Part shown: positions 11,661 to 25,258 of the stretch, one piece after another
How the letters are laid out: every line of letters begins with the position of its first letter
Numbering within the stretch: position 1 is the stretch's first letter
Assembly: GCA_026225945.1 (NCBI GenBank)
Contig: JAMJFZ010003746.1
Location: 5,816,501-5,880,500 of the forward strand
Direction of reading: 5' to 3'
DNA from: Cricetomys ansorgei
Taxonomy: Eukaryota; Chordata; Mammalia; Rodentia; Nesomyidae
Length of the DNA stretch: 64,000 nucleotides
Program-made: the position numbers and the translations under genes
The notes under the pieces: generated by a model
Database searches by the model: none
What the model saw: only the letters and a program-made list of their open reading frames with translations
Told to the model about the DNA's origin: nothing

Positions 11661-12865
11661 TCAGGAAATAAGTGTGTAAGTAAGTGTGAGTACTTACAAG
11701 ACAGATGATCCAAATTTATAAAATTAAAAAGGGAGACACTAGAATAGACAGTGAGGAGTTTTAGAGAATCACTAAACAGTTAAATCTAAAAGAAAAATAT
11801 GCAGTTCTAGATGCTTATGACCTACCAAAGTTAAACTAAAATCAAGTAAATAATTTAAACAGACTTTAACAACCAATGAGACAGAAGCTGTAGTTAGAAA
11901 CATCCCAACTAAAGAAAGTCCAAGAACCATAAGTGAACTACTTAGTGCTAGTGACAGCATGGATCTCGGAGGAGAACCTACAACTACTGCTCTGCTAAAC
12001 TAGCACAGTCCCACCTACATTCTAAATATTTATCCTCACACCCACAGGTAAGTGTAGTCTTCACCCCTGATCAAAGAAGCTTCTTTTTGCAACCAATCAA
12101 AATGTAGAGTTGTGGAGCCCAGTCCCAAGAGATACATCTACAATTCCCACACCCAATGCCCAGGGATCACTGTGGAAGAGGGTATTTGTATAGACTGTTG
12201 GAGCTAGAGAAACAGGGAGCTTGCTGTGAGATTGTGTCTACTCGGCATGTAAGAAGCTACACACCATAAAGTCTCACTGACAGTCTAAAGAGGAACTGAA
12301 CAAGGACATCTATAGACATGCTAATCTGGATAGAGGAAAGCCCAGGAAATTTCAAGCCTATGCAAAGAACTACATGCAACTAAGGAATGCTGAGAGCAGG
12401 AGACATGGTCTTCCTCAAGGAAGAGCATACAAATTGGTTTATCCAACACCAAATGGTCAACTCGGAAAACATACACACAAAATAAACATATATACAAGTA
12501 ATGTTATACAGGCTGAGCACGTTATACTTATGTATTTAGGTGTGTGTGTGTAAAACAACAATTACTAAAAAGGCTAGGAATTTGAAAAATAACAATGGGG
12601 CAAATGGTAGGATTTGGAAGGAGAAAGGAAAGGGAAAAATGGTGTAAATATATTATAATCTAAATAAATAAATAAATAATAAATAAATAAATAATAAAAA
12701 GCCCAAGGCTAGATATAGGATTCAACGCAGAATTCTACCAGACCTTCAAAGTACTAATTCTAGTATGCTTCAAATTATTCTGTGAAATAGAAAAGGATCA
12801 CTTCCAAATTATTTTAATGAAACCAGTATTCTCCTCATACCAAAAACCAGATAAAGACCCAGAGA

Positions 12866-13069
12866 GTGAGAGAGAAGGAGAGAGACAGAGAGATAGAGGA
12901 GATAGAGATAGAGATAAAGATAGAGAGAGAGAGAGAGAGAGAGGACGAGAGGTAGGGGGGCTTTGAGAACTATTCTCGATGAGAATAAAAATCTCAATAA
13001 GGTAACTTCATTTTAACTTTATCTCTGTCTGTCTATCTATCTACCTATCTGTCTGTCTATCTATTCATC

Positions 13070-13116
<47 letters not shown>

Positions 13117-13604
13117 AATCAATCTATCTATCTTCCTATAGATATCCAGTAGTGATGGAGCTTCCACATGGCAGGAGTTTTGTTATTTTGGTTTCTTTAA
13201 AAAGGTAAAATTGCATTATGCTATGTTTCTGTTTCCATCCTGGGTGTGGTGAATAATAATGAGTTTGATTTGGACTGTTTGTTGCTGGTGGCTATAATTT
13301 GGCTATGTGCAGCTGTTTTGCCACATGTAGCTTGTCCTTGGGATTACATGCTGCTTGGACTTCTGGGAATTTTTTTGCTTAGAGTATATAAGGGTTGAAA
13401 CTCTGAGAGCCAGGGTTGGTTGCTTGATTGTTAGTTGGTTGATTATTGATGGGTTGGTTGGTTGGTTGGTTGGTTATTGCTTAGAAGAACATCAGTTGGA
13501 GAAATTGGGTTTGAGACACTAGTCCAGCTCATTATCAGCTCCAGCTCTCCAAGCTTAAGACAGCCAAAAAGAGCAGTAAAGATTCCTTTCTTTCTTTCCT
13601 TCTG

Positions 13605-13684
<80 letters not shown>

Positions 13685-13744
13685 TTTCTCTTTCCTTAAG
13701 TTGAGGATAAAAAAAGCACTGTAGCTAACTTCTACATTTGTCTG

Positions 13745-13793
<49 letters not shown>

Positions 13794-13800
13794 TTATTGA
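12866..13800. repeat. Cluster of GA/GATA, CTAT and TTTC microsatellites
   Basis: GA/GATA lies at 12866-12945, CTAT/CTGT at 13021-13137, TTTC at 13585-13696 and CTAT at 13741-13796. Between them, 13140-13580 has AGTATATAAGGG at about 13384 and may be an LTR, at low confidence. Confidence 0.85.
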
Positions 13801-13839
13801 AGCTTCTAAAGAAATAAGTTTCTATGCAATTCTTTTGAA

Positions 13840-14935
13840 AGGTCTTTGTTGTTATTTATCCTTCTCTGTATCTTCTCCATCCTGTCCTCCCATCTTTTAC
13901 TCCAATTTAAGCTTCTCTGTTCCTCTTTAACCCAATACCACTGCATTCTATCTCTCTTTCCTTATGATCCCACCCATTTGGACTACCTTTGTGGGAATAC
14001 CTACAGAGGTATTCCAAATGCATATCTGAAGATTCAAAGCTAACATCCACAAGTGAGAGAAAAGATGCAACATTTGTTTTCTGGTTCTGGGCAAATATTC
14101 CACATTTTCATTATCCATGCAGTATTTGATGGAAATCTAAGCTATTTACTCTTCCTGGCTATTGTGAACAGAGCAGCAATGAACATGGATGACCAGAGTT
14201 CAAAGAATGGAGTTCTTTGTAACCCTTTGTAACCCTTACAACAGGGTTACAATGCCTCTATTGGATACCACAGGCCAACAAATAAAAACCCAGTGCTAGG
14301 AATGGGTTACCTCTTTTAGAATTGTTGGTCAGTTGTCCCTAAACATTATAAGCTGTTGCCAATTCTCTTGGTAATCCTCCAGAAATTGGCAGGAAGACCT
14401 TATTGCTAAACCACCACACAACTGAATTATAGATCATGGGGAAATCAAGCTGGTACTCATCTAGAATCTGTATCCCTACTGGATAGCTTTCATAGTGCTA
14501 GAGACTGTTGTGCACAGTACCAGGAGAGAAAATTAATCATCAATCTTATCCAGCTGTGGACCCTGCAAGCAACAATAGTAACCAGTCTGGAAAGGCAGGC
14601 TCAGTGATACAATGGTGGCATAAATGTCACGGGAGTAATCAACCATTTTCTTATTGGATTTAAAGCCCACTCCACAAATTGAAATCTAAACCTGACACCA
14701 TTATCAGGGCCAAGAACCTATGACTAGGTAGGTCATATGTTCTATGGGAGAAATATATATATATATATATTGTTTTTTGCTAAATTAACAGACTCCTAAT
14801 GAATTACTGATATACACATAGATTAATGCATCGCTCAACCCTTATCAGAGAAGCTTACATTTGCAGTAGGCGATGATTAACACCAAGACCCACAACTGGT
14901 CAACGTGCAGAAAATAAGAGACCAAGTCGTGAGCC
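13840..14935. mobile_element. Old L1 (-) fragment, then Lx-type L1 3' UTR (+)
   Basis: 13840-14230 reads as reverse L1 ORF2 end (attgtgaacagagcagcaatgaa). 14240-14935 is Lx-type 3' UTR sequence that continues at 16015. Confidence 0.55.
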
Positions 14936-15083
14936 TCAGCTTGAGGTTAGAGTCTTGAGAAAGGGATGCTTGGGAGCGGTGTGAAAAATTGATTCAGGAA
15001 TCAAAAGCTGGTACAAGCTGACAGCGGATTATCTCAGGACAGCATCAGAGCTTGAGGATTCTCCTCTCTCTCTCCCTCTCTCC

Positions 15084-15135
<52 letters not shown>

Positions 15136-16014
15136 TATGCTGCTCTTGAGCATGAGCCAGCCCAATCTTTTATTTACTAAAAGTACATTGCAAATCTAAC
15201 AGTTCATAAAGATCTAGCACCTTCAAAGTTTCATGGGAAAATCATGGTTACATTTTTCTGGTTTTCCACACTTGGTACACTGAGGAAGAACAATTTTCAC
15301 TGTACCAGCTTATTTACCAACCTGTTCTCAGAAAGCCTCCACCACAATGGCTCACTGGCAGTTCACTGGGTGCCCTGCTTGTGGTTTTAACATATATCAA
15401 ACAGACAGAAGGGCAAAAAGTTGCTAGACAGAAATTTTATGTTTATAGATTTTAAGCTTTCTCTAGTTCTTCTCCCCTATATGTATTCAAACTTCAATCA
15501 TATGTTTCTTTAGCATTAACAGCCTCTATTCCTTTTTCTCTTGACTATTCATTTTTCTTGTTTCTGGGGCTCTCTGTAAACCCTAGCCGGTTCAGGAAAC
15601 ACAGGCTCAGGAGTATAATTACTGTCCCTGAACCTGGTCACATCATATAGTTCCTAAAAGTTCTTTAAGGAACAGTTGATGCACAACTTTGTCTTGTTCC
15701 TGAGTTGACTTGTGTTTAGTGAGGCCGACCCAGGGGCAACAGCTTTTAGGGCACTCACAAAGGCCTCCACCTCAGGGTCATTAGATTCAGCCTCCTTCTC
15801 TCTTATCAGGGGGCCACAAAGAGAGTAGGCTCCCATGGAGGCAGCTGTCTGGGTCCCATTTATAGGACTAGAATGTATGTTCAACATACAAAGAATAGCA
15901 AGCCCATTTGTAGAGCAGTTATTGCCAGATAATGTCAGAGGTAGCATGCCAGAGGCTGGAACTGTGTCAAGCAGCCACCTGGACAGTCATGCTGCTCCCA
16001 GCAGACTGTGAAAT
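14936..16014 (-). mobile_element. Retroviral-like insert in an Lx L1
   Basis: The Lx 3' UTR is interrupted here and resumes as tcagtcctaaatgggacat. The insert includes a candidate minus-strand LTR (14980-15390, TGTTAAAACC to TTTTTCACA, with AATAAAAGATTGG and a CT/GA-rich stretch at 15058-15134). A 97-codon minus ORF (15654-15947) has several N-glycosylation sequons. The order ORF then LTR fits the 3' end of an old endogenous retrovirus, but family identity is not established. Confidence 0.4.
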
Positions 16015-16565
16015 GGTCAGTCCTAAATGGGACATGTATACCATATCCCTTTTTCACAAGGCTCATTGTGGAAGGGGGAAGCGAAGAATGTAAGAGCCAG
16101 AAGCAGTGGATGACTATAAGGAAGCAGTGTCTTCTGGTTACATCAGGGCAGCTGCACATATGAACACACAGTGGTTATCACACTGTGTGTAAGATTTCTA
16201 TAATCCCCAAACGGACTAACCTGGCAGTGGGTAGGGAGCTGGGTGTGAAATCCCACTCCTAGCCATGGAAACATTGACAACAGCTGCTGAGAGCGGTGAC
16301 TCAGTTGTCTTTAAGCGTGTCACTCTTGGTAATTTGACCATCCTCTGATGGATGGCCACACATTGAAGAGTATTTGGGCAGTGCGAATTGGGCTTGAAGA
16401 TCTAAAACAAACAAGCAAACAAACAAAAAACAAAGAGGACACAAAGTTGGATGGGTAAGGAAGTAAGAATGGATATAGGAGGAGTTGGAGGAAGGGAGAA
16501 ATACAATCAAAATATGAACTTCTCAAAGAACTAATAAAAATTTTCAATAAAATACTTTCAAATTG
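16015..16565 (+). mobile_element. Lx-type L1 3' end
   Basis: The landmarks gaagagtatttgggcagtgc, gaggacacaaagttggatgg and a terminal ctcaaagaactaataaaaat are the standard end of rodent Lx elements. Confidence 0.75.
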
Positions 16566-16744
16566 AATTTAACACCATATGGAAAGGATCATTCACCATG
16601 ATCAAGTCAGCGGGAGTGGTCCACCATATGTAACTTGGTAAACATAATTTACCATATGAATAGGAAAAAGGATGAAAGAACATCACCATCATCTTACCTT
16701 AGTGAGATCCCGTCTCAAAATAAAAAGTAAAAAGAAGGATTCCA

Positions 16745-16900
16745 GAGAGACGACCCAGCAGTTAAGAGTAATTGCTGTTCTTCCAGAGGCCTGGGTTTGG
16801 TTCTCAGCACCTACATGGTGGCTCATAACTGTCTACAACTCTAGTTCCAGTGGATCTGACACACTTGTGTGACCTCCAAGAGCAGCAGGCATGCCCAAGG
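16745..16900 (+). repeat. B3/B2-type SINE
   Basis: The copy reads gacccagcagttaagag, ctgttcttccagaggcctgg and ctcataactgtctacaactc, which is a forward tRNA-derived SINE. Confidence 0.8.
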
Positions 16901-17164
16901 TACACAGATACATATACAGGCAAAACATGAGATACATTTTTAAAGTTAAAAACAGTAGAAAGATGGATGGCAAGCACTGGTCCTCATTGTTCTCTGCTTT
17001 CTGCCTTGTGGGTCCTGCCGCCCAGACTCCTCTATGAAGATGGACCCTTGAACTGTGAGCCAAAAAAAGCTCTTCTCTCTTAAGTTATATTTGATATTTT
17101 ATCACAGTAATAGGGAAAGAAACTAAGGCAGTCTCCTCTTCTCTGTTTAACCTTGTAAAGAAAT

Positions 17165-19285
17165 TTAGTAAAAGGACATTAAACGAAGAGAATTAGGTCA
17201 GAGAAGATTAGATATTTGAATTATAAAATTAGAATAAGAAGTCAAGACCTTCTCTGCATCTAATGAGATGCAGAAATCAAATGATTTCTATCACCGAGTC
17301 TATTTATGTGATGGATGACATTTACAGATTTGTATATGTTGACATTGACTTGGTCATGATAAAAGATCTTTCTTTATCTTCAATTTGGTTTACTAATGTT
17401 TTATTGAGCTCAGGTATGGGTTCAGCAAGGAAGAGATGGAGGTATTTTCATTTTTTTCCATAGATACAAACCCTGCCAGAGGAAACCTCAGCAGAAGAAA
17501 CCACCTCATGGCCAATGCCATGGATAGTGGAACCCTGAGCATCTGAGCTCAGGTGTTTTTACTAATTAAGAACTCCTCCGATGTTCTACTGATAGTACAT
17601 GCAGCTCCTGAGCAATCAAGCATCTCCCATATAAATCCAACACCTGAAGACAATACAAAACACCAAGACCTAGGGAACTCCTCACCCAATGGTGCATAAA
17701 ACAATTATTTTACGCATAACTAATAAAAACTTCTATACCGCAGGAACACACAGCCACATTTTGTAATTTTCTTCTTCTTTATGTCTTCAGTTTTGCTATT
17801 AGGGTAGTATAAACTCCCCTTTCTATTTTATGGAATAATTTGAGGAGTATTGGTGTTAGTTCTTTGAAGTTCCCAGACTTCTGTGGAGAATTAATTCAGT
17901 CTTGGGCTTATTGTTGAGGGAATTCTTATTACTGATTCAGTCTCGTTGCTGGTTATGGATCTGTTTAAATTATGATTTGATCACCACTCTGACTCAACCA
18001 CTTCTGCTTAGGTTTCTGTGGAATAAAGAACTCCCCAGTACCAATATTCCTGATTCAGGAGTGGACCACACCCTGGATCTGCAGCTTCAGCTGAAGCCAC
18101 TTGGAGATACGAAACTTCTTGAGTGTCTGTAGACCTAGCCTGAAGTCAAATCCAGTCCCCACCTTGCACCTGAAGCTTCTGCTAAAGCTTCTGCCACATG
18201 TGTAGTCTGTCTTTTGATTGGGGGAGTTGAGATCATTAATATTCAGAGCTATTATTAAAAGATTGGTATTAATTCCTGTCATTTTTGTTGAATTTGTAGT
18301 GTTTGATGTTTTTGTATTCCTCTCTTGCGTAACTACGTAAGTACGGTCTATTCTTTGGATGAGATGATCTTTACCTGTAGTCCAAAGTATCTTCTGTAGA
18401 GATGTCTTAGTGTCATGTATTCCTTTTTTCCTGTTTTTGTTTTCATTGTAAGTTTTTCTTTTTCTTTCTGTTGTGACAGATAGCATTTCATGAGCATTGT
18501 GGTATATTGGCAATTTGCTTTACTAATTAATTAAATATTGGAATTAAATACGTAATTCCAAACTTTTCTGGCCTTTGAAGTTCTGTTGAGAAATCTGCTC
18601 TTACTCTGATTGGCTTGCCTTTATACTTGGCACTTCTCTCTTGCTGCTTTCCACACACTTTCTTTGTTCTTTTTTTCTTTGTTCTTTCTATTCAGTGGTT
18701 TAATTATATTATGACAAAGGATGATTGTTTTCCAGATTTGCCTATTTAGTATTTATACTCCTCCTGTGTGTGAATTGGCAAATATTCCCCAAATTTTGGG
18801 AAAAATTCTGCTATAATATTGATGAAATAATTTCTGTGCTTATAGAATGAAATTTTCTTTTTTTTTTCCATGCCCATGATTTTTAGATCTTGTCTTTTCG
18901 TTGTGTCCTATCTTGAAAAGCCTGTTCAGATCTTGTTAATTTATGTTTGTCCCGGAATGTTCCAATTCCTCCACCTTGTCTTTAAGCTCTGAAATTCTGT
19001 CTTCTTGATCTAGTCTGCTGATGAGGCTTTCCAGGGCGCCTTTTGTTTCACTTATTGTATTTTTCATTTCTAGTATTTCAGTTTTGTTTTTCATCTGAAT
19101 TCACCTTTCAGATGTTGTATTAGGTTCCTCAAGTCATCCAGCTGTTAAACTGTCTATAGCCTCTTGAAATTCACTTAGGAATTCATTTACTGTCTTCTTT
19201 GGTTCTTTGAACATACTCATAATCATTGTGTGAGTTCTTTCTCTGGGACTTCTTCTAATTCACTTTCCCTGGAGACCATTACTGT
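17165..19285 (-). mobile_element. Old L1 remnants (ORF2 then ORF1 region)
   Basis: Reverse L1 homology is seen in 17240-17460 (ctctgcatctaatgagatg), 17770-18150, 18220-18520 and 18560-19280. Segment 17565-17755 is a separate dispersed repeat shared with 4205-4385. Confidence 0.5.
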
Positions 19286-19289
19286 GAGG

Positions 19290-19690
19290 TTAGTAGTTGT
19301 GGTGTTTTGGAAGAGAAGTGTCCCCCGTAGGCTCATATATTTGAACACTTGGTCCCCAGCTCGTGGTGCTGTTTAGGAGAGGTGGTGGAACCATTGGGAG
19401 GTGCAGCCTTGCTGGAAGAAGCGCATCATGGGGGCAGTGTGTGTGTGTGCGTGTGTGCATGCGTGCGTGCGTTTTCAGACTTAACAGCTTTATCTCACTT
19501 CCAGTTTTCTCTCTCTGCTTCCTGGATGTAGATAGAATTTATCTCTAAGCTTCCCACTCTGTTTGCTGCCATGCCTTCCCTACCATTATGGTCACTCCCT
19601 TCAGAACTGTAAGTCCAAAAAAAACTCTTGCCTCTCTATGTTGCTTTGGTCATGGTATTTTATCAGAGGAATAAAAGTACTAATACAGTA
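19290..19690 (+). repeat. Rodent interspersed repeat with internal GT expansion
   Basis: The form (ggtccccagctcgtggtgct, gaaccattgggaggtgcagc, gtcactcccttcagaactgt, ttggtcatggtattttatca) is a familiar rodent dispersed repeat. A GT/GC microsatellite has expanded inside it at 19438-19470. Confidence 0.6.
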
Positions 19691-20164
19691 ATTTTGAGGA
19701 TTGTTATGTTGCCTTCATTCTTTTCATGCTTTGTATATTATATAACTGCACCGAGATTTTTGTTGCATCTGCAGTATTTTATTGCTTGGACTTTTAAACC
19801 CATTTTATTATTTTAGTTGAAGTATTCACAATATTCCAGCAGGGCTAAGTTGTGGCAGAGTTGAAGTACATAGTTCAGAGTTTAGATCATTAGTTCAGGA
19901 GCCCACAGTACCTCATTGTCTGTAGTGCTGTCAGTGTGGGATATTAGTAACAACTGCAGTTGCTGAATATGAACCTTATAGAAATGTCATGGTAGCAGTG
20001 AATAACAGTGGTCCCTTTAGCTTCAATAACTGCTGGAAGATAAATGACCAAGGATAGTGTGGGACATACTAGGGCTTTAGTCACTAAGAACACGATTTGG
20101 AGGGATTTAGTATAGATGACATTGGGGATTAGACAACTTTGGAGAAAATCAAGATCAGAAAGGT

Positions 20165-20595
20165 TACTGGGAGGGTGTCTCAGTTAGGTTACTATTGCTC
20201 CAACAAAATACCGTAAACAAAGCAACTCGGGGAGGAAAGGGTTTATTTGGCTTACACTTCCTCATCACGGTTCATCATCGAAGAAAGTCAGGACACGCAC
20301 TCTAAGAGGGAAGGAACCTGAAGGCAGGAGCTGATGCAGAGGCCATGGAAGAGTACTCTTTCCTGGCTTGCTCCTCATGGCTTGCTCAGCTTGCTTTTGT
20401 ATAAAACCCAAGATCAGCAGCCCAGGGTGGCATCACCCACAATGGAATAGGCCCTCCCCCATCAATCACTAATTAAGAAAATGCTCTACAGGCTTGTCTA
20501 CAGCCAGATCTAATGAAGGCATTCTCTCAATCAAGGTTCTCTCCTCTCAGATGACTATAGCTTGTGTCAGGCTGACAAACTAGCCAGAACAGAGG
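20165..20595 (-). repeat. Rodent interspersed (LTR-like) repeat, - orientation
   Basis: The sequence starts tctcagttaggttactattgc and ends in caggctgacaaactagcc. Reverse-complemented, it aligns by eye with the repeat in the Clec4n 3' UTR. The first part (gggtttatttggcttacac) is the AATAAA-side end of the family. Confidence 0.6.
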
Positions 20596-20778
20596 GAAAA
20601 ATTAGAATGCTGTTAAGGTCCACAGACTACGGGACATTACAGTTGAGAAGTAGTGATAAGTAAGAGAGACAGAGTAGAGAGTGCCCATTGGTAGACTTTG
20701 TGGAGAAACATACAGAACTACGTAACCAAGCACCGAATATACTATACCAGAGCAAGAGCATTTATCTATACAGCATTC

Positions 20779-20787
<9 letters not shown>

Positions 20788-20826
<39 letters not shown>
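20788..20826. repeat. (AT)n microsatellite
   Basis: It is an alternating AT run with one interruption. Confidence 0.9.
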
Positions 20827-20939
20827 GCAGGAGTGGAGGTGAACAAATAGGAAAAAAACACTAAAAATGACATAATGAATGAAAACAAACAAGCAAAAGG
20901 CAAAATGTAATAAAAGCACAGTAGATTGGGACATCTTAC

Positions 20940-23140
20940 GTCAGTTAGTATTTCTTCCTTTGTGGGATGGGCTTTGAGTCTTTCCCTTCCTGTGACGATA
21001 CATGCAGCAAACTGTACTGATGTGGGAAGAACATTTTGTAATTCCAGTTTAAACCCACAAAGCCTGATTTGGGGGGTGTACTGCCCTGGTGGAGTTTAGA
21101 ATTTACCCTTTGGAGTGACATTCTGGCACAGCCTGACCGAGTTGAGAGGTGTGATGCTTAGTTACATCTCAGCCTCTCTCTCTGGCTCCTCTCAGTACTG
21201 TGTGTGGTAAGTGCAAGTGGGAGCCCTTGGCTACTGTGTTTGCAGAGGAGAGGTTGTAGGTCGTTGCCTGGTGGTACCCACAGACCTCCACCAATCCCTA
21301 CATGCTGCTGTAACTTCTTCCGTTCACTGGGTTACTGCCGATTACACATCCAGTCCTTGATGTTCAGATGGCTATTCCTTCCAGCCCGGTGTGAGTAAAG
21401 AACAGTGATCCCCAAGTTCTCTTTACTGCTCTCACTGGAGAAGCTTGGTTTTGGGGAAGTTCCCAGTCACTCCTGTCTGTCTCTCTGCAGAGATCTCTCT
21501 TGGCTTACTAAGTTCATTTACAGTTCTTGTCTCTTCCAGGAAAAGAGATGATGGTGTATTATTTTGACTGGTTTCTCATTGATGAGACTTCTAATTTATC
21601 GTCTTACCTAGAAGTCAGAATTTATACATTTTTTTTTTTGCATTCATGTACCTATGAAAAAAATTCGTTAACTAGGTCAAAGGTTTCATTGGAATCTGAA
21701 ATGAATTATTGGTCCCCAGGAGCTTAATCACGGTTTTTCCCCATTGTTTCCAACTTCTCCAAACTTCAGCTACGGTTCTTCAACCTCTGATACAGACTAA
21801 GAACAGCCAATCAAAGTCATACAGTCAAACAGGTCTACTGCCAGTAATGCTGCCCCAGCCTTTTCTAGACCAATCCTCATATGAAGAATGCCTGTCAGGA
21901 CAATATGGTTTCAAAGCCCAGAGGGTGGTTTCCTGCATTTAGGACTCAAGGTATAAGCAACGTGGACCCATTATCAGATACTTTCATCCCTTAGTCTATT
22001 TCCCTTGGCAATTCCTAGAGTTTTGATATTATCCCAGGGACTGAGCAGAGCCCCAAGCATTTTTTAATATAAGAGAGGTCCAGTTAAAGTAACATTCCCC
22101 TTGTCTGTGTCTCCCAGTATACGCCATGCTTCTAGTTTTAATCCCTCGTGGTTACTGTATCCTCCTCAGCGAGCTTTTGCATTCTTTTTGGATAGACTCA
22201 GATAGTTTACATTCGCCTACACATCTGATTTGAGCTTGCCCACAATTTTGTTCATGGTTTGCTTTCCCATTTTCCTGATCAACTTGCTTTCTTTTGTTTA
22301 ATGTTACATTTTATTTCAGGACATTCTTCGGTTGGACTTCATTCGATCATACCAGGATTCTTTATTAAAAGGCATGCCAACATAATCTGGAAACTTAGAA
22401 AGAGCAGAGGAGTGGAAGGGAGCAGAGGCTGGAGTGCAGGATGCTAGTGGTCCAGACAGAAATCAGTTAGGGAAGCATATGCTGGAGATGGGGAAAGAAG
22501 CAAAGAGCTGCTTTGCCTCTGTGTGACTTAATGGGATGTCTTCCTAGACAGCCAACCCAGTGCTGTAGTTTGTGCTTCTTCCTCCCTGAGGGGAACTGGA
22601 AACAGTTGGTAATGTCTTGGTGGCAGTAACCACTTCTTCTTTCTTCCCTCATGACTCAATACATTTCAAATAACCCTGGAAGATAGGATCGGGGGCTCCT
22701 AAAATTGATAAATATATCTCATTATTAGCTATAGCTACACCTATCCTGTTACTTGAAAAGCCTCATGTTTAATCCATGCTTGGGCTTGCTCTGAAGGGTT
22801 TATAATTGATTACTTGTGATTGAATTCAGTCTTCAGTTCTTTTTACTTTTTAGAGGAGTGGGAGTGAGGGTTCCAACTGTCTGCTCACATGGTTGGTCCC
22901 ATTTTGAAACAATCTTGCAGATTGGCAAGAGTCATTTCATTAGCATAAAGTAAGGCCTGGTTAAAATTGAATTGTTATATATAAGGAAAGCTGTTTGTTC
23001 CTTTTATATGTATTGCTCTGGAACTACTTTTGGAACTAAAGAAATCCCCACAAAAAAATTGCAACAGAAAACATCCCATGATCCAAAGGCTTTTAGAAGT
23101 TCTGTGCCAAGAGCTGAGGATAGAGGCCATAGATGTATAT
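20940..23140. other. Intergenic stretch with no supported gene
   Basis: I see no splice-flanked lectin exon and no strong repeat. Short ORFs up to 77 codons have no recognisable content. Confidence 0.4.
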
Positions 23141-23189
23141 GTTCTTTATTAGTATTATTATTATTGTTATTATTATTATTAATTATTAT

Positions 23190-23345
23190 TATTTTACTTT
23201 TTTTGAGGCAAGGTTTCTCTGTTGTAACTATGGCTGTCCTGGGAACTCACTCTGTAGACCAGGCTGGTCTTGAACTCACAGAGATCCACTTGCCTCTGCC
23301 TCCCAAGTGCTAGGATTAAAGGCGTGTGCCACCACCACTGGCAAT
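23190..23345 (-). repeat. B1 SINE
   Basis: A reverse B1 reads tctgttgtaactatggctgt, ctgtagaccaggctggtctt and attaaaggcgtgtgccacca. A TTA-rich microsatellite precedes it (23147-23195). Confidence 0.9.
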
Positions 23346-23832
23346 ATATATGTTCTGTATCCCAGTATCATATGTATCAAGTCTTATATTGGAGACTTCA
23401 TCCTTGTGAATATGAATATGTTGGTGATGATAGCAGAGGGAAAGTCTGTGTTCCAGAGAGTGTGTGTCAGTGACGAAGGATCTCTATGCTTCTGAGTGAT
23501 AACAGACCTTATGAAGCTTGCCTTTGATTTTTAAACCATTCCCCACATCCCTTAACCTAATGAGAATGCTCATAAAATCTTCCTAACTTTTGCTCAGTGT
23601 ACTGTTGATGCACTAAGAATTTTAAGTTGGATTTTGTCACAGTGGACCAACAAGGCCAGTCTGGTTCCTTGGTACCTGGTAGTAATCTCAAACCCGAGGA
23701 CTACAAATCCTGCCAGTGAAGCAGGCTTTTTACTCTCTGATCACATGGCAAGTCAGGCCACACAAAAAAAAAAATAGTCCCCAAGTTAATCAGTTTGTTT
23801 CAAGGAACACAAAGGCAGAACACACAAAAATA

Positions 23833-23833
<1 letters not shown>

Positions 23834-23883
<50 letters not shown>

Positions 23884-23895
23884 CATACATACATG
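23834..23895. repeat. (AT)n-(CATA)n microsatellite
   Basis: It is about 44 nt of alternating AT followed by catacata units. Confidence 0.9.
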
Positions 23896-24479
23896 GGTAA
23901 AAGTAGGTAAAAGTTATGTGAGCATACAGCATTAGTAACGAACAAGCATACGCTCATGGATGAGATCCTGTGGGTGGTTATAGAAACCAGAACCTTCCAT
24001 GATGACAGAGGGAAAGGTCCAGATCGCTCTCAATGTCCTACAGCCCAAAGACTTTTAGGAGTTCATTGTTCCAGTAGAGTCTCTGCACTCACACCTCAGA
24101 GGGAATGGTAGAGTCAGGAGATGTGTCACAGTTGGCAATCTGAATATACTGGTCATCATAACCTGAACAGACGTATCCAAGAGACCTAGAGTCCAGCAAG
24201 CTCACTTGCACATTGGCCCACAGTTGTCAACACGATTGCCAGGCTGTTGTCAAGACGACAGATCAGCTATTTGCCTTAGTTATAGCTTGTGTGACAAGAG
24301 CGAGTTCAAAACGGAGTTAGTATTGTCAAAGTAACATCACGATAATCATAATTAAAATACCAGTTTACTCATATTCAGAAGATACATAATACATCAAAAT
24401 GCGTATCACAATATCCTTTCCATTTCACAATGCCACTTCTGAATAATGCTCACGTGTCTTTTATTTTATTTTTTAGTGT

Positions 24480-24740
24480 GCATGTTCAAGTGTGTGCATG
24501 TGCACATATATGGGGAGGGTTGAGGACAACCTCAGCTATAATTCTCAGGAACACCACCCGCTTCCTTTGAGGCAGGGTCTCTCATGCTTCTGAGGCACAT
24601 CAATTAGCCTAGACTGGTCAGAGAAGAAGCTTCCAGGGATCCACCTGACTCTGCTTCCCCAGTGCTGGGATTACAAGTATGACATTTTTAGGTAGGTTCT
24701 GAGCATCAATCTCATGTTTGCAAGGCAAATACTTTACCAA
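24480..24740 (-). repeat. Reverse SINE, B4-like
   Basis: The copy contains gaggcagggtctctcatgct, cagtgctgggattacaagta and gcaaggcaaatactttacca, a composite of B1-like and ID-like parts. Confidence 0.6.
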
Positions 24741-24949
24741 CTCCAAGATTTCCATGAACTTCATATTATTTACTACATTAACTCATCATATCTAAGCTCT
24801 AGCCATTAATCAAGACTTTTTACTTCTTCCTAGAACCCTGTTTGATATATAAATTAAGCCCTCACATGAGCTAAACAACCAATATAAAGTTTTATAAAAG
24901 AGTACTTGACTTAAATAAGGCGTATGGACAGATTCCTTTTGACATGGGA

Positions 24950-25199
24950 GAAATTTCCCCATTAGGAACTGAGCCAATGATGAGAATATTCTTGCCAGAC
25001 TTTTCAGGAACAATTTTAGGCATGTTTCTCAATTTCCTCTTTCCCATGTCTTTAAATCACTGGAGACCAGTTAGACTGTGACTTCTTCTCTGTGTGTACA
25101 GTGTTGGGCATCACTGGGGCATTTAGTTCTGAGTGTGTAGAAGTTGACTCTGAGCTCTGGCCTCTGTGAATGGAGCCGGGTCCCTGAGTCATATCTGAG

Positions 25200-25258
<59 letters not shown>

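Larger units (their letters stand above)
10660..12865 (+). mobile_element. L1 ORF2 remnant split by a microsatellite, an LTR-like insert and an Lx 3' end
   Basis: L1 ORF2 homology is seen at 10680-10815, 11690-11960 and 12705-12865. Between them lie the CA array, an LTR-like insert (about 11260-11660), and an Lx-type 3' UTR (about 11960-12700) ending in AAAT repeats. Confidence 0.6.

Noticed and set aside
15935..16159. 74-codon minus ORF with several cysteines
   Set aside because: Most of it is the reverse of Lx 3' UTR sequence, so it is not a separate gene.
16745..16900. tRNA-like promoter boxes
   Set aside because: They belong to a tRNA-derived SINE, not to a tRNA gene with a foldable anticodon arm.
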